A stretch of 64,000 nt of DNA from Mayfieldus sp963841445 (GTDB taxonomy: Bacteria; Actinomycetota; Thermoleophilia; Solirubrobacterales; 70-9): positions 558,001 to 622,000 of the forward strand of contig CAWJCP010000002.1 of assembly GCA_963841445.1 (NCBI GenBank). Direction: 5' to 3'. Of this stretch, positions 44,086-52,991 are shown in pieces. Under the pieces are notes generated by a model. It saw nothing but the letters and a program-made list of their open reading frames with translations. It was not told the origin of the DNA and did not search any database. The translations under genes and the position numbers were made by a program. Position 1 is the stretch's first letter, and each line of letters starts with the position of its first letter.

Positions 44086-46104
44086 CTAACCGACTTGGAT
44101 TTTCTTCAGCTCGAGGCCCAATCGCCGGGCCAAGGCGCGTGATTTGAGGTCGAATGGGTTGAGCCGCATCGCCTCGGAGACCTCGGCCCGCGCCCGGGGC
44201 GGGTCCGAGCCCGCTAGCTCGCGGGCGAGGAAGTAATGGCCAGCGTAGTTGACCGGCTCGCGCTCGATCGCCTCGCGAAAGCTGGCGGCTGCTTCTGCAT
44301 GGCGTCCGCCCGCGGCCTCGATCACCCCGTTCGCGTAGAGCGGCTGTGGGTCGTAGGGATTGAGATCGGCGGCGCGGTCGAGGTCGCTTAGCGCCGTCGC
44401 GGGGTGCTGCGGGTAGCTGTCGTAGGCCTGATTCGCATAGCGCTCCGACAAGAACAGCGGCACCGCCAGCAGGGAGGCAAAGCCGACCGCTCCAACCGCC
44501 ACCCAGCGTTGCCAGGCCCCGAGGCCGCCCGCCGCCTCGCGGAGCGCCGGCGCCGCCGCCGCGCCGAGCAGGAATATCACCGGCGCCGTCACCGCCGGGT
44601 AGTGCCAGAACCAGTCGTAGGAAGCGTGCACGAGCAGGTAGGCGCCGGCGGCCAGCGAGCCCGCCGCCAGCATCGCCGCCGACGATCCCGATCGCCAGGA
44701 GCGCAGCCCGGCGAGCACGGCCGCGACCGCGAAGGCCGCGAACAACAGCAGGCCGACGAACCCGAGCTCGGAGACGAACAGCATCTCGGCGCTGTGTGGG
44801 TCCTTCGGAGACTCGCCGCTGCGCCGCTGCTTCAGATAGTCGAATTGCCAGGAGCCCGCGCCGCCGCCCGCGATCGGATGATCGATGGCCTCATCCCAGG
44901 CAACGCGCCAGAAGTCATGGCGGTTGGAGCCGATGTTGGCCCCGAAGCGCGTCCCCTGGTTGCTGAGGTTCGGGTAGCCGACCTCGCCGAACTCGCTGAC
45001 CCGCTGGTCGAGGAAATCGATCGGCCCGCCGTGGCGGGAGACGAAGACGGCCGTGCCGGCCCCGACCGCGGCGATCGCGATCACCGCCAGCACTCGCGAG
45101 ATCAAGAGCTCGCGCTCGCGGCCGAGATCGAGCCTGCTGCCGACCCCGCGGATGCAGATTCCCGCCAGCACCACCGAGGCAAGGGCCGTGAAGGCGATCG
45201 CTCGCGCCGCATCGCGCATGAACGGCTCCAGTCCCGCGTAGTGGCCATGCTGGAAGACGTCGAGCAGGGCCGGCATCGCCGGCAGGATCGGCAGCGTGGC
45301 GAGGGCCAGGTAGACGGCGACGCGCAGGCGATGCGGCGACAGCACGATGAAGACGAGCAGCGCGATCGCCGCGGCGGGAAGCGAGCCGCGGCTCTGCGCG
45401 AGCACGACCAGCTCGAGCAGGATCGTCGCCGAGCCGACCAGCAGCGCCCGCAGCTGCCAGGCAAGCCTGCCCTCGGCGGCCAGCGAGATCGTCGGCCAGA
45501 GGCAGATCAGCAGAAACGCGGCCTCGGCGTTCCGATAGCCGATCGGGAAGCGCAAGGTGGCGTCGTCGTGGAAGTAGTCCGCGACGTTGGTCCCGGCGGC
45601 GAGAGTCAAGGTGACGACGATTCCGATTGCCGCGCCGCTCACCGCCAGGGCCGCCAGCGGCAGCCGCCGTCCGCGGTCGCCGAGCCTGCAGGCCCAGAGG
45701 CCGAGCGCGAAGACCGCCGCGTAGAGCATCGCCCGCTCGCCGTCCTGCACCGCTCCCTGCCGCGAGTCTGACCACAGGATCGAAAGCAGGGTCCAGGCAG
45801 CGAGCGCGCAGATCGCCAGCAGCGCGACCCGGGCCGGCCCGTCGAGGCGGGCGGCGAAGGGCGCACCGATCAGCAGCACGATCAGCAGCGCGTAGACGAT
45901 CAGGGCGCCCGGAAAGAAGACGATTCCGAAATAGGCGCCGTCCTTCCAGGCCCACCAGATGAAGATCGTGGTGACGATCGCGGCGATCGCAAAGCCGACC
46001 GCTCCGACTCCGAAGAGGTCCGCCGCGCCGCGCCGGCGCGCCTCCGAAGGCTTTGAGGCGGGCAACGATTCGCCCTGCTCGGGCTCGGTCCGCTGCACGG
46101 CCAT
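44086..46104 (-). CDS. O-antigen ligase/polymerase-like protein with C-terminal TPR
   Basis: About 672 aa (ATG 46104; 46152 also possible). Twelve or so membrane helices, e.g. IIVTLTLAAG, FLLICLWPTISLAA and ALLVGSATILLELVVLAQSRGSL. The large periplasmic loop holds QRVSEFGEVGYPNLSNQGTRFGANIGSNRHDFWRVAWDEAIDHPIAGGGAGSWQF and, later, PHSAEMLFVSELG, the H..... signature of Wzy/WaaL proteins. After the last helix a soluble tail YPQHPATALSDLDRAADLNPYDPQPLYANGVIEAAGG repeats the TPR pattern (A..A..LNP). It polymerises or ligates lipid-linked glycans outside the membrane. Divergent from the Wzz/BY-kinase gene. Confidence 0.85.
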   Translation of the reverse strand: MAVQRTEPEQGESLPASKPSEARRRGAADLFGVGAVGFAIAAIVTTIFIWWAWKDGAYFGIVFFPGALIVYALLIVLLIGAPFAARLDGPARVALLAICALAAWTLLSILWSDSRQGAVQDGERAMLYAAVFALGLWACRLGDRGRRLPLAALAVSGAAIGIVVTLTLAAGTNVADYFHDDATLRFPIGYRNAEAAFLLICLWPTISLAAEGRLAWQLRALLVGSATILLELVVLAQSRGSLPAAAIALLVFIVLSPHRLRVAVYLALATLPILPAMPALLDVFQHGHYAGLEPFMRDAARAIAFTALASVVLAGICIRGVGSRLDLGRERELLISRVLAVIAIAAVGAGTAVFVSRHGGPIDFLDQRVSEFGEVGYPNLSNQGTRFGANIGSNRHDFWRVAWDEAIDHPIAGGGAGSWQFDYLKQRRSGESPKDPHSAEMLFVSELGFVGLLLFAAFAVAAVLAGLRSWRSGSSAAMLAAGSLAAGAYLLVHASYDWFWHYPAVTAPVIFLLGAAAAPALREAAGGLGAWQRWVAVGAVGFASLLAVPLFLSERYANQAYDSYPQHPATALSDLDRAADLNPYDPQPLYANGVIEAAGGRHAEAAASFREAIEREPVNYAGHYFLARELAGSDPPRARAEVSEAMRLNPFDLKSRALARRLGLELKKIQVG

Positions 46105-46220
46105 TCGTCGCCGCAAGCTAGCGAACCGCGCTGACGGCGGCTGCTGCAACAATCTGCAACCCGTCGCACGGACTTCCGTCGGCCACCCGCCCCACGAATT
46201 TCCCCCTAAAGCAAACTCAC

Positions 46221-47798
46221 GTGATCGAAGATTCCGACAGGGTCGACACCGACTGGCGCCAACCGCCGGAAGAGCAGGAGGGCCTGCAGCGCTACGTGGA
46301 GACGATCCGCGAGCGCTTCTGGATGATCGTGATAACGGTCGCGGTGACCACGGGCATCGCGATCCTCTACATCGCCACTGCGACGAAGATGTACGACGCG
46401 GAGGCTGATTTGCTGGTCACTCCCATCTCCAGCGACAGCGCGGGACTGACGAGCCTGGGCCTGATTCGCGAATCCGCGGATCCCACCCGCGATGTCGAAA
46501 CTGCCTCCAGGCTGGTCACCAACCTCGACGTCGCGGCGCGGGTCCAGAAGGCACTCGACTCGCCAAAGTCCCCGCAAACGCTGCTCAGCGAAGTCACCGC
46601 CGAGCCGGTCGCGCAGAGCAACGTGGTTGCGGTCACGGCCCGCGAGACTTCCCCAACCGCGGCGAAGCGGCTTGCGAATGCATTCGCGAAGCAAGCGGTC
46701 GCGGACCGCACGGCCTTGCTGCACAGCCAGATCGATGACCTGATCCCACAGCTTCGACACTCCGGCGAGCCCGGGCCGGGAGACACCTCAACCGCTGACT
46801 TGATCGCCCAGCTGGAGGCCCTACGGGCAAGCCCGGACCCGACCATACGCGTGCAGACGGGAGCCGCCCTGCCCACCGCGCAGTCATCGCCGCGTCCGGT
46901 GCTGAGCCTGTTCGGCGGGATCACCGCCGGCTTGATCCTCGGCATCGTCGCCGCCTTCGCGGCCCAAGTCCTCGATCCGCGACTGCGCCGCGAAGCACAG
47001 TTGCGCCGCAGCTACCGGCTGCCGATCCTCGGCCGGGTGCCAAAGGAGACGCGCTCCCAGCGCTCGCCGCTGGCCCCTCGCACGGTGTCCCCCGTGACCG
47101 GCGAGGCCTACCGGGCGCTGCGCGCAACCCTCGCCGGATCACAGCGCCGAAGCTCGACCGGCAAGGTCATCCTGGTCACCGGGTCCTCTCCCTCGGAGGG
47201 AAAGACGACAACCGCGGTCAACCTCGCCACGTCTCTTGCCCTCTCGGGCAAGCGAGTGATCCTGATCGAGTCCGACCTGCGCCGACCGGTCCTGGCCCAG
47301 GTGATGGGTGCGCGTCCGGAGAACGGCGGCGTGGTCAGCGTGCTGATCGAGAACACGACCCTGGCCGAATCGCTGATTCCGTCCTCGACCTATGGCCCCA
47401 ACCTGCGGATGCTGCTGTCCGACTACGAGGGCGGCTGGATCGCGGAGCTCTTCTCGATCCCCACCGCCGAGCGAATGATCGACGACGCCCGGCGGATGGC
47501 CGATTACGTGATCGTTGACTCGGCGCCGCTCAACGAGGTCGTCGACGCACTCCCGCTCGCCTTGCAGGCCGACGAGGTCCTGGTGGTCGTGCGACTCGGT
47601 GTCACGCGACTCGACAAGCTCGCCCAACTCTCCGAGTTGCTGGCCGAGAACGGTGTTCGACCGGTCGGCTTTGCCGTCGTCGGCGTTCCGCGTCCGAAGA
47701 GCAGCCAGTACCACTACTACGCCGAACCCGACGCGGAGTCCACGGACGGCCAGCGGCGACGGCAGATCCTCGCCGCCGCGCGGCGCAGCAGCAACTGA
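46221..47798 (+). CDS. Wzz-type chain-length determinant fused to a BY-kinase
   Basis: 525 aa from GTG 46221. The N-terminal Wzz part has helix FWMIVITVAVTTGIAILYIA, DLLVTPI, long helices, and a second helix PVLSLFGGITAGLILGIVAAF. The C-terminal bacterial tyrosine kinase has SPVTGEAYRALRATLAG, Walker A VILVTGSSPSEGKTTTAVNLA, Walker A' VILIESDLRRPVL, and VIVDSAPL (Walker B), and ends with a short Tyr cluster SSQYHYYAEPD. As a one-piece polysaccharide co-polymerase/kinase it sets chain length for exopolysaccharide made by the flippase/polymerase system. First of a plus-strand pair with a second ligase-like gene, whose GAGG ribosome-binding site overlaps its stop region. Confidence 0.92.
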   Translation: MIEDSDRVDTDWRQPPEEQEGLQRYVETIRERFWMIVITVAVTTGIAILYIATATKMYDAEADLLVTPISSDSAGLTSLGLIRESADPTRDVETASRLVTNLDVAARVQKALDSPKSPQTLLSEVTAEPVAQSNVVAVTARETSPTAAKRLANAFAKQAVADRTALLHSQIDDLIPQLRHSGEPGPGDTSTADLIAQLEALRASPDPTIRVQTGAALPTAQSSPRPVLSLFGGITAGLILGIVAAFAAQVLDPRLRREAQLRRSYRLPILGRVPKETRSQRSPLAPRTVSPVTGEAYRALRATLAGSQRRSSTGKVILVTGSSPSEGKTTTAVNLATSLALSGKRVILIESDLRRPVLAQVMGARPENGGVVSVLIENTTLAESLIPSSTYGPNLRMLLSDYEGGWIAELFSIPTAERMIDDARRMADYVIVDSAPLNEVVDALPLALQADEVLVVVRLGVTRLDKLAQLSELLAENGVRPVGFAVVGVPRPKSSQYHYYAEPDAESTDGQRRRQILAAARRSSN

Positions 47799-47808
47799 GG
47801 CCGCCGGG

Positions 47809-49254
47809 TTGACCGCACGGCTCGACCGGATCGAGTGGCTCTACGTCACCGGGCTGACCTTGCTCGCCGCGCTCGTCGGCCTGATGGCTGGATTCAATCC
47901 GACCTTCGCGATCGCCACCTCGCTCGCGTGCGGCTTCGTTCTGCTCGTTTTTGCGGACCTGGGCCTGGGCCTGGCGGTGTTCACCCTCCTCTCCTTCCTC
48001 GAGGTGCTCCCCTCGGAGAACGCGCTGTTCAGCGTCGGCAAGGTCGGCGGCGTCCTGCTCGCGCTCGCCTGGCTGGCCCTGGTGCTCACCCGCCCCGACG
48101 CCAAGAGCGATTTTTTCGCCGTCCATCCGGGGATGACGGCCGTCATCTGCGCCTTCCTCGGCTGGACGCTGCTGAGCGCTGTCTGGGCCGAGAACCCCGC
48201 CGCGACGCTGGGGTCGTTTGGCCGCTACCTGCTCAACGCGGTGCTGTTTCTGATCGTCTTCACCGCTGTCCGCTCCCGAAAGCAGGCGGTATACGTGGCC
48301 GCTGCGTTTCTCGCCGGGGCGGTGGTCGCTTCCCTGTACGGGATGCTCACCGGTGGCGCCTACACCGGCCGCTTGTCTGGTGGCGGCAACGACCCCAACG
48401 GGCTGGCGGCCGCCCTGGTCGTCGGGCTCGCGCTTGCGGGTGGCCTGGCGGCAAACTTGAAAAGGTCGCCCGGGTTGCGCCTCGCAACCTTCGCCGCCGC
48501 GTTCCTCTGCCTGATCGGGATCTTCTTCACCGTTTCAAGGGCCGGACTCATCGCCCTCGGGGTATCGCTCATCGCCGCGCTTTTCCTGGCCGGGCCGTGG
48601 CGGCCCCGCATCGCCATCGCCACGATCATGATCGTGGGCGGGACCTTCTACTACTTCGCCGCCCTGGCCCCGCAGCAGGCTCGTGAGCGGATCACCCAGT
48701 CAACCAGCGGCGAGGCGCGCGTGGAGGAGGGCCGCACGACTATCTGGGCAGTCGGAGAGCGAATGGCGAGGGCCAACTTCGTCAAGGGCGTCGGGTCCGG
48801 CAACTTCCGCGTCGCCTCGCCCCACTACCTGCTCGAGCCCGGCGCGGTGACCCGAAGCGACCAGATCATCGACAAGCCCCTCGTCGCCCACAACGTCTAC
48901 CTGGAGATATGGGCCGAAACGGGATTGGTCGGGCTGGCCCTGTTCGCCGCGATCATCCTCTTCTCGCTGGTCTGCTGCCTGAAGGCCGCCAAGGAGTTCG
49001 CGAAGCGGCGCGATCGCGGTGGCGAGATGCTGGCGCGATCCCTGGCGATCGGACTGATCGGCTTGCTCGCCGCAGCCTTCTTCAACTCGCTGCAGTACAA
49101 CAAGATGCTCTGGCTGATGCTCGGCCTTGCTCCGGCGCTGCTCGCGGTGGCGAGGAATGAAGCGTTCCCAGAGTCCTCCGCTAGCCGCTCGTCCGCTTCG
49201 CTGCCCAGAGCTCCTCATAGAGCTCCCCGACGCGCTCAGCTGTCGCCTCGATAG
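47809..49254 (+). CDS. second O-antigen ligase/polymerase-like membrane protein
   Basis: 481 aa from TTG 47809, 8 nt after GAGG. About 11 helices (LTLLAALVGLMAGF, FAIATSLACGFVLLVFADLGLGLAVFTLLSFLEVL, TAVICAFLGWTLLSAVWAEN and so on). The Wzy_C hallmark RTTIWAVGERMARANFVKGVGSGNFRVASPHYLLEP and the later LVAHNVYLEIWAETGLVGLALF are typical of O-antigen ligase/polymerases. Unlike the first ligase it lacks a TPR tail. It is likely the polymerase matched to the Wzz/BY-kinase directly upstream. The last 74 bp overlap the convergent glycosyltransferase gene. Confidence 0.88.
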   Translation: MTARLDRIEWLYVTGLTLLAALVGLMAGFNPTFAIATSLACGFVLLVFADLGLGLAVFTLLSFLEVLPSENALFSVGKVGGVLLALAWLALVLTRPDAKSDFFAVHPGMTAVICAFLGWTLLSAVWAENPAATLGSFGRYLLNAVLFLIVFTAVRSRKQAVYVAAAFLAGAVVASLYGMLTGGAYTGRLSGGGNDPNGLAAALVVGLALAGGLAANLKRSPGLRLATFAAAFLCLIGIFFTVSRAGLIALGVSLIAALFLAGPWRPRIAIATIMIVGGTFYYFAALAPQQARERITQSTSGEARVEEGRTTIWAVGERMARANFVKGVGSGNFRVASPHYLLEPGAVTRSDQIIDKPLVAHNVYLEIWAETGLVGLALFAAIILFSLVCCLKAAKEFAKRRDRGGEMLARSLAIGLIGLLAAAFFNSLQYNKMLWLMLGLAPALLAVARNEAFPESSASRSSASLPRAPHRAPRRAQLSPR

Positions 49255-50356
49255 AGAACTCGCGGCGACGCCGCGCCCGCCCCGCCTCCCCCATCCGAGC
49301 AGCCAGCGCGTGATCGCGCAGCAGGCCGACGATCGCACCCGCCAGCGCATCGGGATCCCGGCTCCCGACCAGCAGCCCAGTCTCGCCGTCCGCCACGATG
49401 TCGGGCACGCCGCCGACGCGCGTCGCGACTACGGGCTTCGCCGCCTCCATGTACTCGAGCACCGACAGCGGGCTCCCTTCGTAGTCGGAGCTGAGCACCG
49501 CGACGTCGAAGGCTTCGAGCAGGTCGGGGATGTCTGATCGGGGTCCGAGGAACTCAACCGTGCCGTCGAGGCTCAACTCGGCCGCAAGGCTGCGCAGCCG
49601 CCGCTCCTCGGGGTCGTCGGGCCCATCGGCGCCTCCGACGATCAGCACCCTGACTGCGGGCACCGCCTCGCGGATCGAGGCCGCTGCGCGCAGCAGTACA
49701 TCGAGGGCCTTCTGCGGCCGCAGCGTCGCGACCGTTCCCAGCACCGGCTGGTCGGGTTTGATGCCGAGCTCGGCGCGGACATCGTGATCGGGGTCGGGCT
49801 GACGTGGCGCAGGGATGCCGTTGGCAATGAAGCGGGTCTTCGCCCGCGGAATCCTTTCCAGCTCGACCATCTTTCGCTGGTCGTCGCGGGAGACCGCCAC
49901 GAATGCATCGGCGCGGCGCGCGATCAGGTTGCGGTCGAGGAACTTGCGGTAGGGCTTTCCCTCGTAGGACCAGGTGTGCTCATGAGCGACGAAGACCGGA
50001 ACCATCGCGCGAGGGGCGATCAGCGCTCCCCAGGCGTTGGAGCCGACCTTGTGCGTGTGCAGAACGTCCGCCCCCCAGCTGCGCATGTACTCGATGAGCT
50101 TCCGCCACGGCTTCAGCTCGAATCGCGAGCTGCGATCGAGCCCGAGAAACTCAATCCCCGCCGAGCGCAGCTCCTCGAGTGCGGGATCGTGAACCGGTTC
50201 GTACTCCCAGCGGCTCACGCAGAGGGTCGCCTCGAATCGGGCCGGGTCGAGGTGCGTTGTGATCTGGCGCGCCAGGCGCTCGCCTCCGCCGAGGGTTCCG
50301 ATTCCGTCGACGAGGGTCAGTACCCGCAGCCTTTCTCCGGTGCTTGGCTTGCTCAT
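49181..50356 (-). CDS. GT4 glycosyltransferase
   Basis: 391 aa from ATG 50356. N-domain VLTLVDGIGTLGGGERLARQITTHLDP; middle DVLHTHKVGSNAWGALIAPRAMVPVFVAHEHTW and RRADAFVAVSRDDQRKMV. C-domain LGTVATLRPQKALDVLLRAA, VLIVGGADGPDDPEERRL, VEFLGPRSDIPDLLEAFDVAVLSSDYEGSPLSVLEYMEAAKPVVATRVGGVPDI, with the E-x7-E motif (EGSPLSVLE). A retaining GT-B enzyme that adds one sugar during repeat-unit assembly. Divergent from the C5-epimerase gene by only 20 bp. Donor and acceptor cannot be read from sequence. Confidence 0.92.
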   Translation of the reverse strand: MSKPSTGERLRVLTLVDGIGTLGGGERLARQITTHLDPARFEATLCVSRWEYEPVHDPALEELRSAGIEFLGLDRSSRFELKPWRKLIEYMRSWGADVLHTHKVGSNAWGALIAPRAMVPVFVAHEHTWSYEGKPYRKFLDRNLIARRADAFVAVSRDDQRKMVELERIPRAKTRFIANGIPAPRQPDPDHDVRAELGIKPDQPVLGTVATLRPQKALDVLLRAAASIREAVPAVRVLIVGGADGPDDPEERRLRSLAAELSLDGTVEFLGPRSDIPDLLEAFDVAVLSSDYEGSPLSVLEYMEAAKPVVATRVGGVPDIVADGETGLLVGSRDPDALAGAIVGLLRDHALAARMGEAGRARRRREFSIEATAERVGELYEELWAAKRTSG

Positions 50357-50376
50357 CGACGCTGTAGTTTTGCCGA

Positions 50377-51435
50377 GTGGCAGGAAGAAGAGAATCCATG
50401 GCCATGGATGGTGGTCGTGGACCCTGGCTGCAGGCACTCAAACGGCGCTTGCGGATCAATCAGGGGGAGATGAGCGCTTTCGGTAGCGAGCGGTCCTTCG
50501 ACATGCCGATCGGAAGCTTCTGGCAGCCGGGAGCACAGGTTCGCGGCTACTACATCGACTTTCGAAACAAGTGTGAGAGTCCCGAGTGGCCCCCGTTCTG
50601 GCTTGGCGGCAGGCGCGAGTTCCACGTTGCCACCACGCAGTGGGCCCTGGGGGCCTTCGAGCGATACCTGAACAAAGAGGGGGAGGTCTGGCTGCGGGGA
50701 GCGCGGAGCGCCGCCGACACCCTGCTGGAAGCACAGCAGGACGGCGGCCCCCAGGACGGCGGCTGGCTGCACTCGGTCCCGATGCAGCACTCCTACTACC
50801 TCAAGCCGCCCTGGATCTCTGCGATCGCCCAGGGTGAGGGAGCGAGCCTGCTGGTGCGCCTGCACGCCGAGACAGGCGAAGAGCGCTATGCCGATGCGGC
50901 GCGGCGGGCGCTGCAGCCGATGGCCGTCCCCTCCTCGCAGGGCGGGGCGCTCGCCGCGCTCGGCGGGTCGCCATTCGTCGAGGAGTATCCGACCGAGGTC
51001 CCCTCCTGCGTGCTCAACGGAGCGATCTTCGCGCTCTGGGGCTATCACGACGTCGCGCAAGGCCTCGCCGACGCCGACGCCGCGGCGACCTTCGACTCTC
51101 TGGTCACGGGCTTGACAGCCAACCTGCGGCGCTTCGACAACGGCTTCTGGTCGCTCTACGACCTCTACCCACACCCGATCGCCAACGTCGCCACCCCTGC
51201 CTATCACGCACTGCACATCAAGCAGCTTCAGGTCCTCAACCAGCTTGCCCCGCGGGCTGAGTTCGAGTCCGCCGGTCACAGGTTCGAGCAGTACCGAGCT
51301 TCCCGGCTCAGGAGGTATCGAGCGCTCGCCCAGAAGATCGGCTTCCGTCTCCTGGTGCCGCGCAACCGGCTCCTCGCCACCCGCCTGCCCTGGAATCGCG
51401 CCGCCTGGTCAGGAATGCGCAAGCAGCAATCGTGA
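50377..51435 (+). CDS. D-glucuronyl C5-epimerase-family protein
   Basis: 352 aa (GTG 50377; ATGs at 50398 and 50404 also fit). The Glce C-terminal domain is unmistakable: GGWLHSVPMQHSYY (about 128-141), WISAIAQGEGASLLVRLHAETGEERYADAA (146-175), VEEYPTEVPSCVLNGAIFALWGYHD (201-225) and GFWSLYDLYPHPIANVATPAYHALHIKQLQVL (256-287). The last matches the YDL...YH..HI.QLQ.L block of animal heparan-sulfate C5-epimerase, and E202/E203-Y204 and Y276 correspond to active-site positions. The animal active-site Arg after YDL is Tyr264 here. It presumably converts glucuronic to iduronic residues in polymer. No signal peptide is evident, so it acts inside or is anchored peripherally. It overlaps the flippase by 4 bp. 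Confidence 0.9.
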   Translation: MAGRRESMAMDGGRGPWLQALKRRLRINQGEMSAFGSERSFDMPIGSFWQPGAQVRGYYIDFRNKCESPEWPPFWLGGRREFHVATTQWALGAFERYLNKEGEVWLRGARSAADTLLEAQQDGGPQDGGWLHSVPMQHSYYLKPPWISAIAQGEGASLLVRLHAETGEERYADAARRALQPMAVPSSQGGALAALGGSPFVEEYPTEVPSCVLNGAIFALWGYHDVAQGLADADAAATFDSLVTGLTANLRRFDNGFWSLYDLYPHPIANVATPAYHALHIKQLQVLNQLAPRAEFESAGHRFEQYRASRLRRYRALAQKIGFRLLVPRNRLLATRLPWNRAAWSGMRKQQS

Positions 51436-52991
51436 CCGAGTACGACCTCGAGCCAACCGAGCTGACGGAAGAGCCGAGCGACCTGACCGAGACGGTGGTG
51501 CGGGGAGCCGGCATGGCGGGTGCCGGGTACATCCTCGCCCAGATCCTGACGCTGGGCTTTTACTTCGCCCTCGCGCGCCTCGCCTCTCCGCAGGACTTCG
51601 GCGACTTCACGGCCGGCTCGCTGCTGGTGACCGTGGGGCTGCTGTTCAGCGAGGGGGGAATGATGTCCGCGGTCATCCACCGCAAGGATCGGGTCGACGA
51701 GGCGGCCAGCACCGCGGTCGTCGCCTGCGCCGCCGCCGGCACCGGATTTGCGCTGCTCGCCCTTGCGGTGTCGCCGCTCATGGGCCTCTTCTTCGGTAGC
51801 GACACGGTGACCAAGATCGCGGCCGCATCGTCGGGCCTGCTCCTGCTGCGCTCCTTTCAGGTCGTCCCCGAGGCGATGCTGCAGCGGCGCTTCTCGTTCC
51901 TGCGCCGGATGATCATCGAGCCCGCCGGCGTGGTGGCCTTCGGGGTCGCGGCGGTTATCGCCTGCTCGAACGATCTCGGTGCCTGGGGTCTGCTAATCGG
52001 CTATTACGCCGCCGCGGCCACCGACGTCGGCCTCTCCTGGGCCTTGGTCCGCTGGCGACCGCGGCTGCGCTTGGCGTCGGTGGCGATGTGGCGCGAGCTG
52101 GTCTCGTACGGGCGCTTCGTCCTCGCCTCGGTGGCGATCATGCGCCTTGGCGAGCAGATCCCGAAGCTCTTGATCGGGCGCGCACTCGGCAGCGGGTCGC
52201 TGGGGCAATACAGCTATTCCTGGCGGATGGCGACAACCCCGGTCTCGCTGGTCGTGCAGGCCGGTGCCTACGTCCTCTTCCCCGCCCTGGCGCGGATCAG
52301 CGACGACCGCGAGCGCCTGCGGGGCGCGTCGTTGCGGGCCTTGGGGCAGATGTGCGCGATCGGGTTCCCGCTCGGCCTGCTGTTGGTGCCGCTGGGAATC
52401 CCGTCGGCGGTGATCCTGTTCAGCGAGACGTGGCGGCCGGCCGGCCAGGCGGCGATGGCCTTCTCGATCTTCTGCATCGGCGCGACGCTGATCTCCTGGG
52501 CATCGGAGGTCGTCAAGGCGGATGGGCGCCCCGACATCCAGGCTCGAATGCACGTCATCACGCTGGTCAGCGCCGTTATTGCGATGATGGCGGCGCTTCC
52601 GTTCGACTCCCTGGCGCTGATCGTCGCCGGCTTCTCGCTCGGTTCGCTGATCGGAGGCTGCTGGGGGCTCTGGAAGGTCGCGGAGCTACTCGAGCTTCCG
52701 GCGCGAAAGGCCCGATCCGAGGTCCTTCCCCCGGCGCTCTGCGCAGCGCTGATGGCGGCGATCCTGCTCCCGGTCGAGGCGCTGCTCGTCGACGCCAGCG
52801 CGCACGGGGTCGCGGTTTCGGTCCTGCTGCTCGCCGGCGAGGCCCTGCTCGGCGTTGCGATCTACGCCACCGCCCTGTACGTCATTGCCCGCTCTACATT
52901 CCGCGAGCTCGCCGCGGCGGTCATGCGCCTGGTGCCCCGGCGCCGGGGAGGCAAGCCGGCCGAGCCGGGCGCTCAGGGCGCCAGCACTTGA
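51432..52991 (+). CDS. Wzx-type polysaccharide flippase (MOP superfamily)
   Basis: 519 aa; its GTG overlaps the epimerase stop (GTGA). Twelve to fourteen helices, beginning GAGMAGAGYILAQILTLGFYFALARLASPQDFGDFTAGSLLVTVGLLFSEGGM, the classic polysaccharide transporter N-terminus (LG...fG....a...). RFSFLRRMIIEPAGVVAFGVAAV and YSWRMATTPVSLVVQAGAYVLFPALARI follow. It exports lipid-linked repeat units. Translational overlap with the C5-epimerase gene implies the epimerase works in the same pathway, which is unusual. Confidence 0.92.
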   Translation: MTEYDLEPTELTEEPSDLTETVVRGAGMAGAGYILAQILTLGFYFALARLASPQDFGDFTAGSLLVTVGLLFSEGGMMSAVIHRKDRVDEAASTAVVACAAAGTGFALLALAVSPLMGLFFGSDTVTKIAAASSGLLLLRSFQVVPEAMLQRRFSFLRRMIIEPAGVVAFGVAAVIACSNDLGAWGLLIGYYAAAATDVGLSWALVRWRPRLRLASVAMWRELVSYGRFVLASVAIMRLGEQIPKLLIGRALGSGSLGQYSYSWRMATTPVSLVVQAGAYVLFPALARISDDRERLRGASLRALGQMCAIGFPLGLLLVPLGIPSAVILFSETWRPAGQAAMAFSIFCIGATLISWASEVVKADGRPDIQARMHVITLVSAVIAMMAALPFDSLALIVAGFSLGSLIGGCWGLWKVAELLELPARKARSEVLPPALCAALMAAILLPVEALLVDASAHGVAVSVLLLAGEALLGVAIYATALYVIARSTFRELAAAVMRLVPRRRGGKPAEPGAQGAST

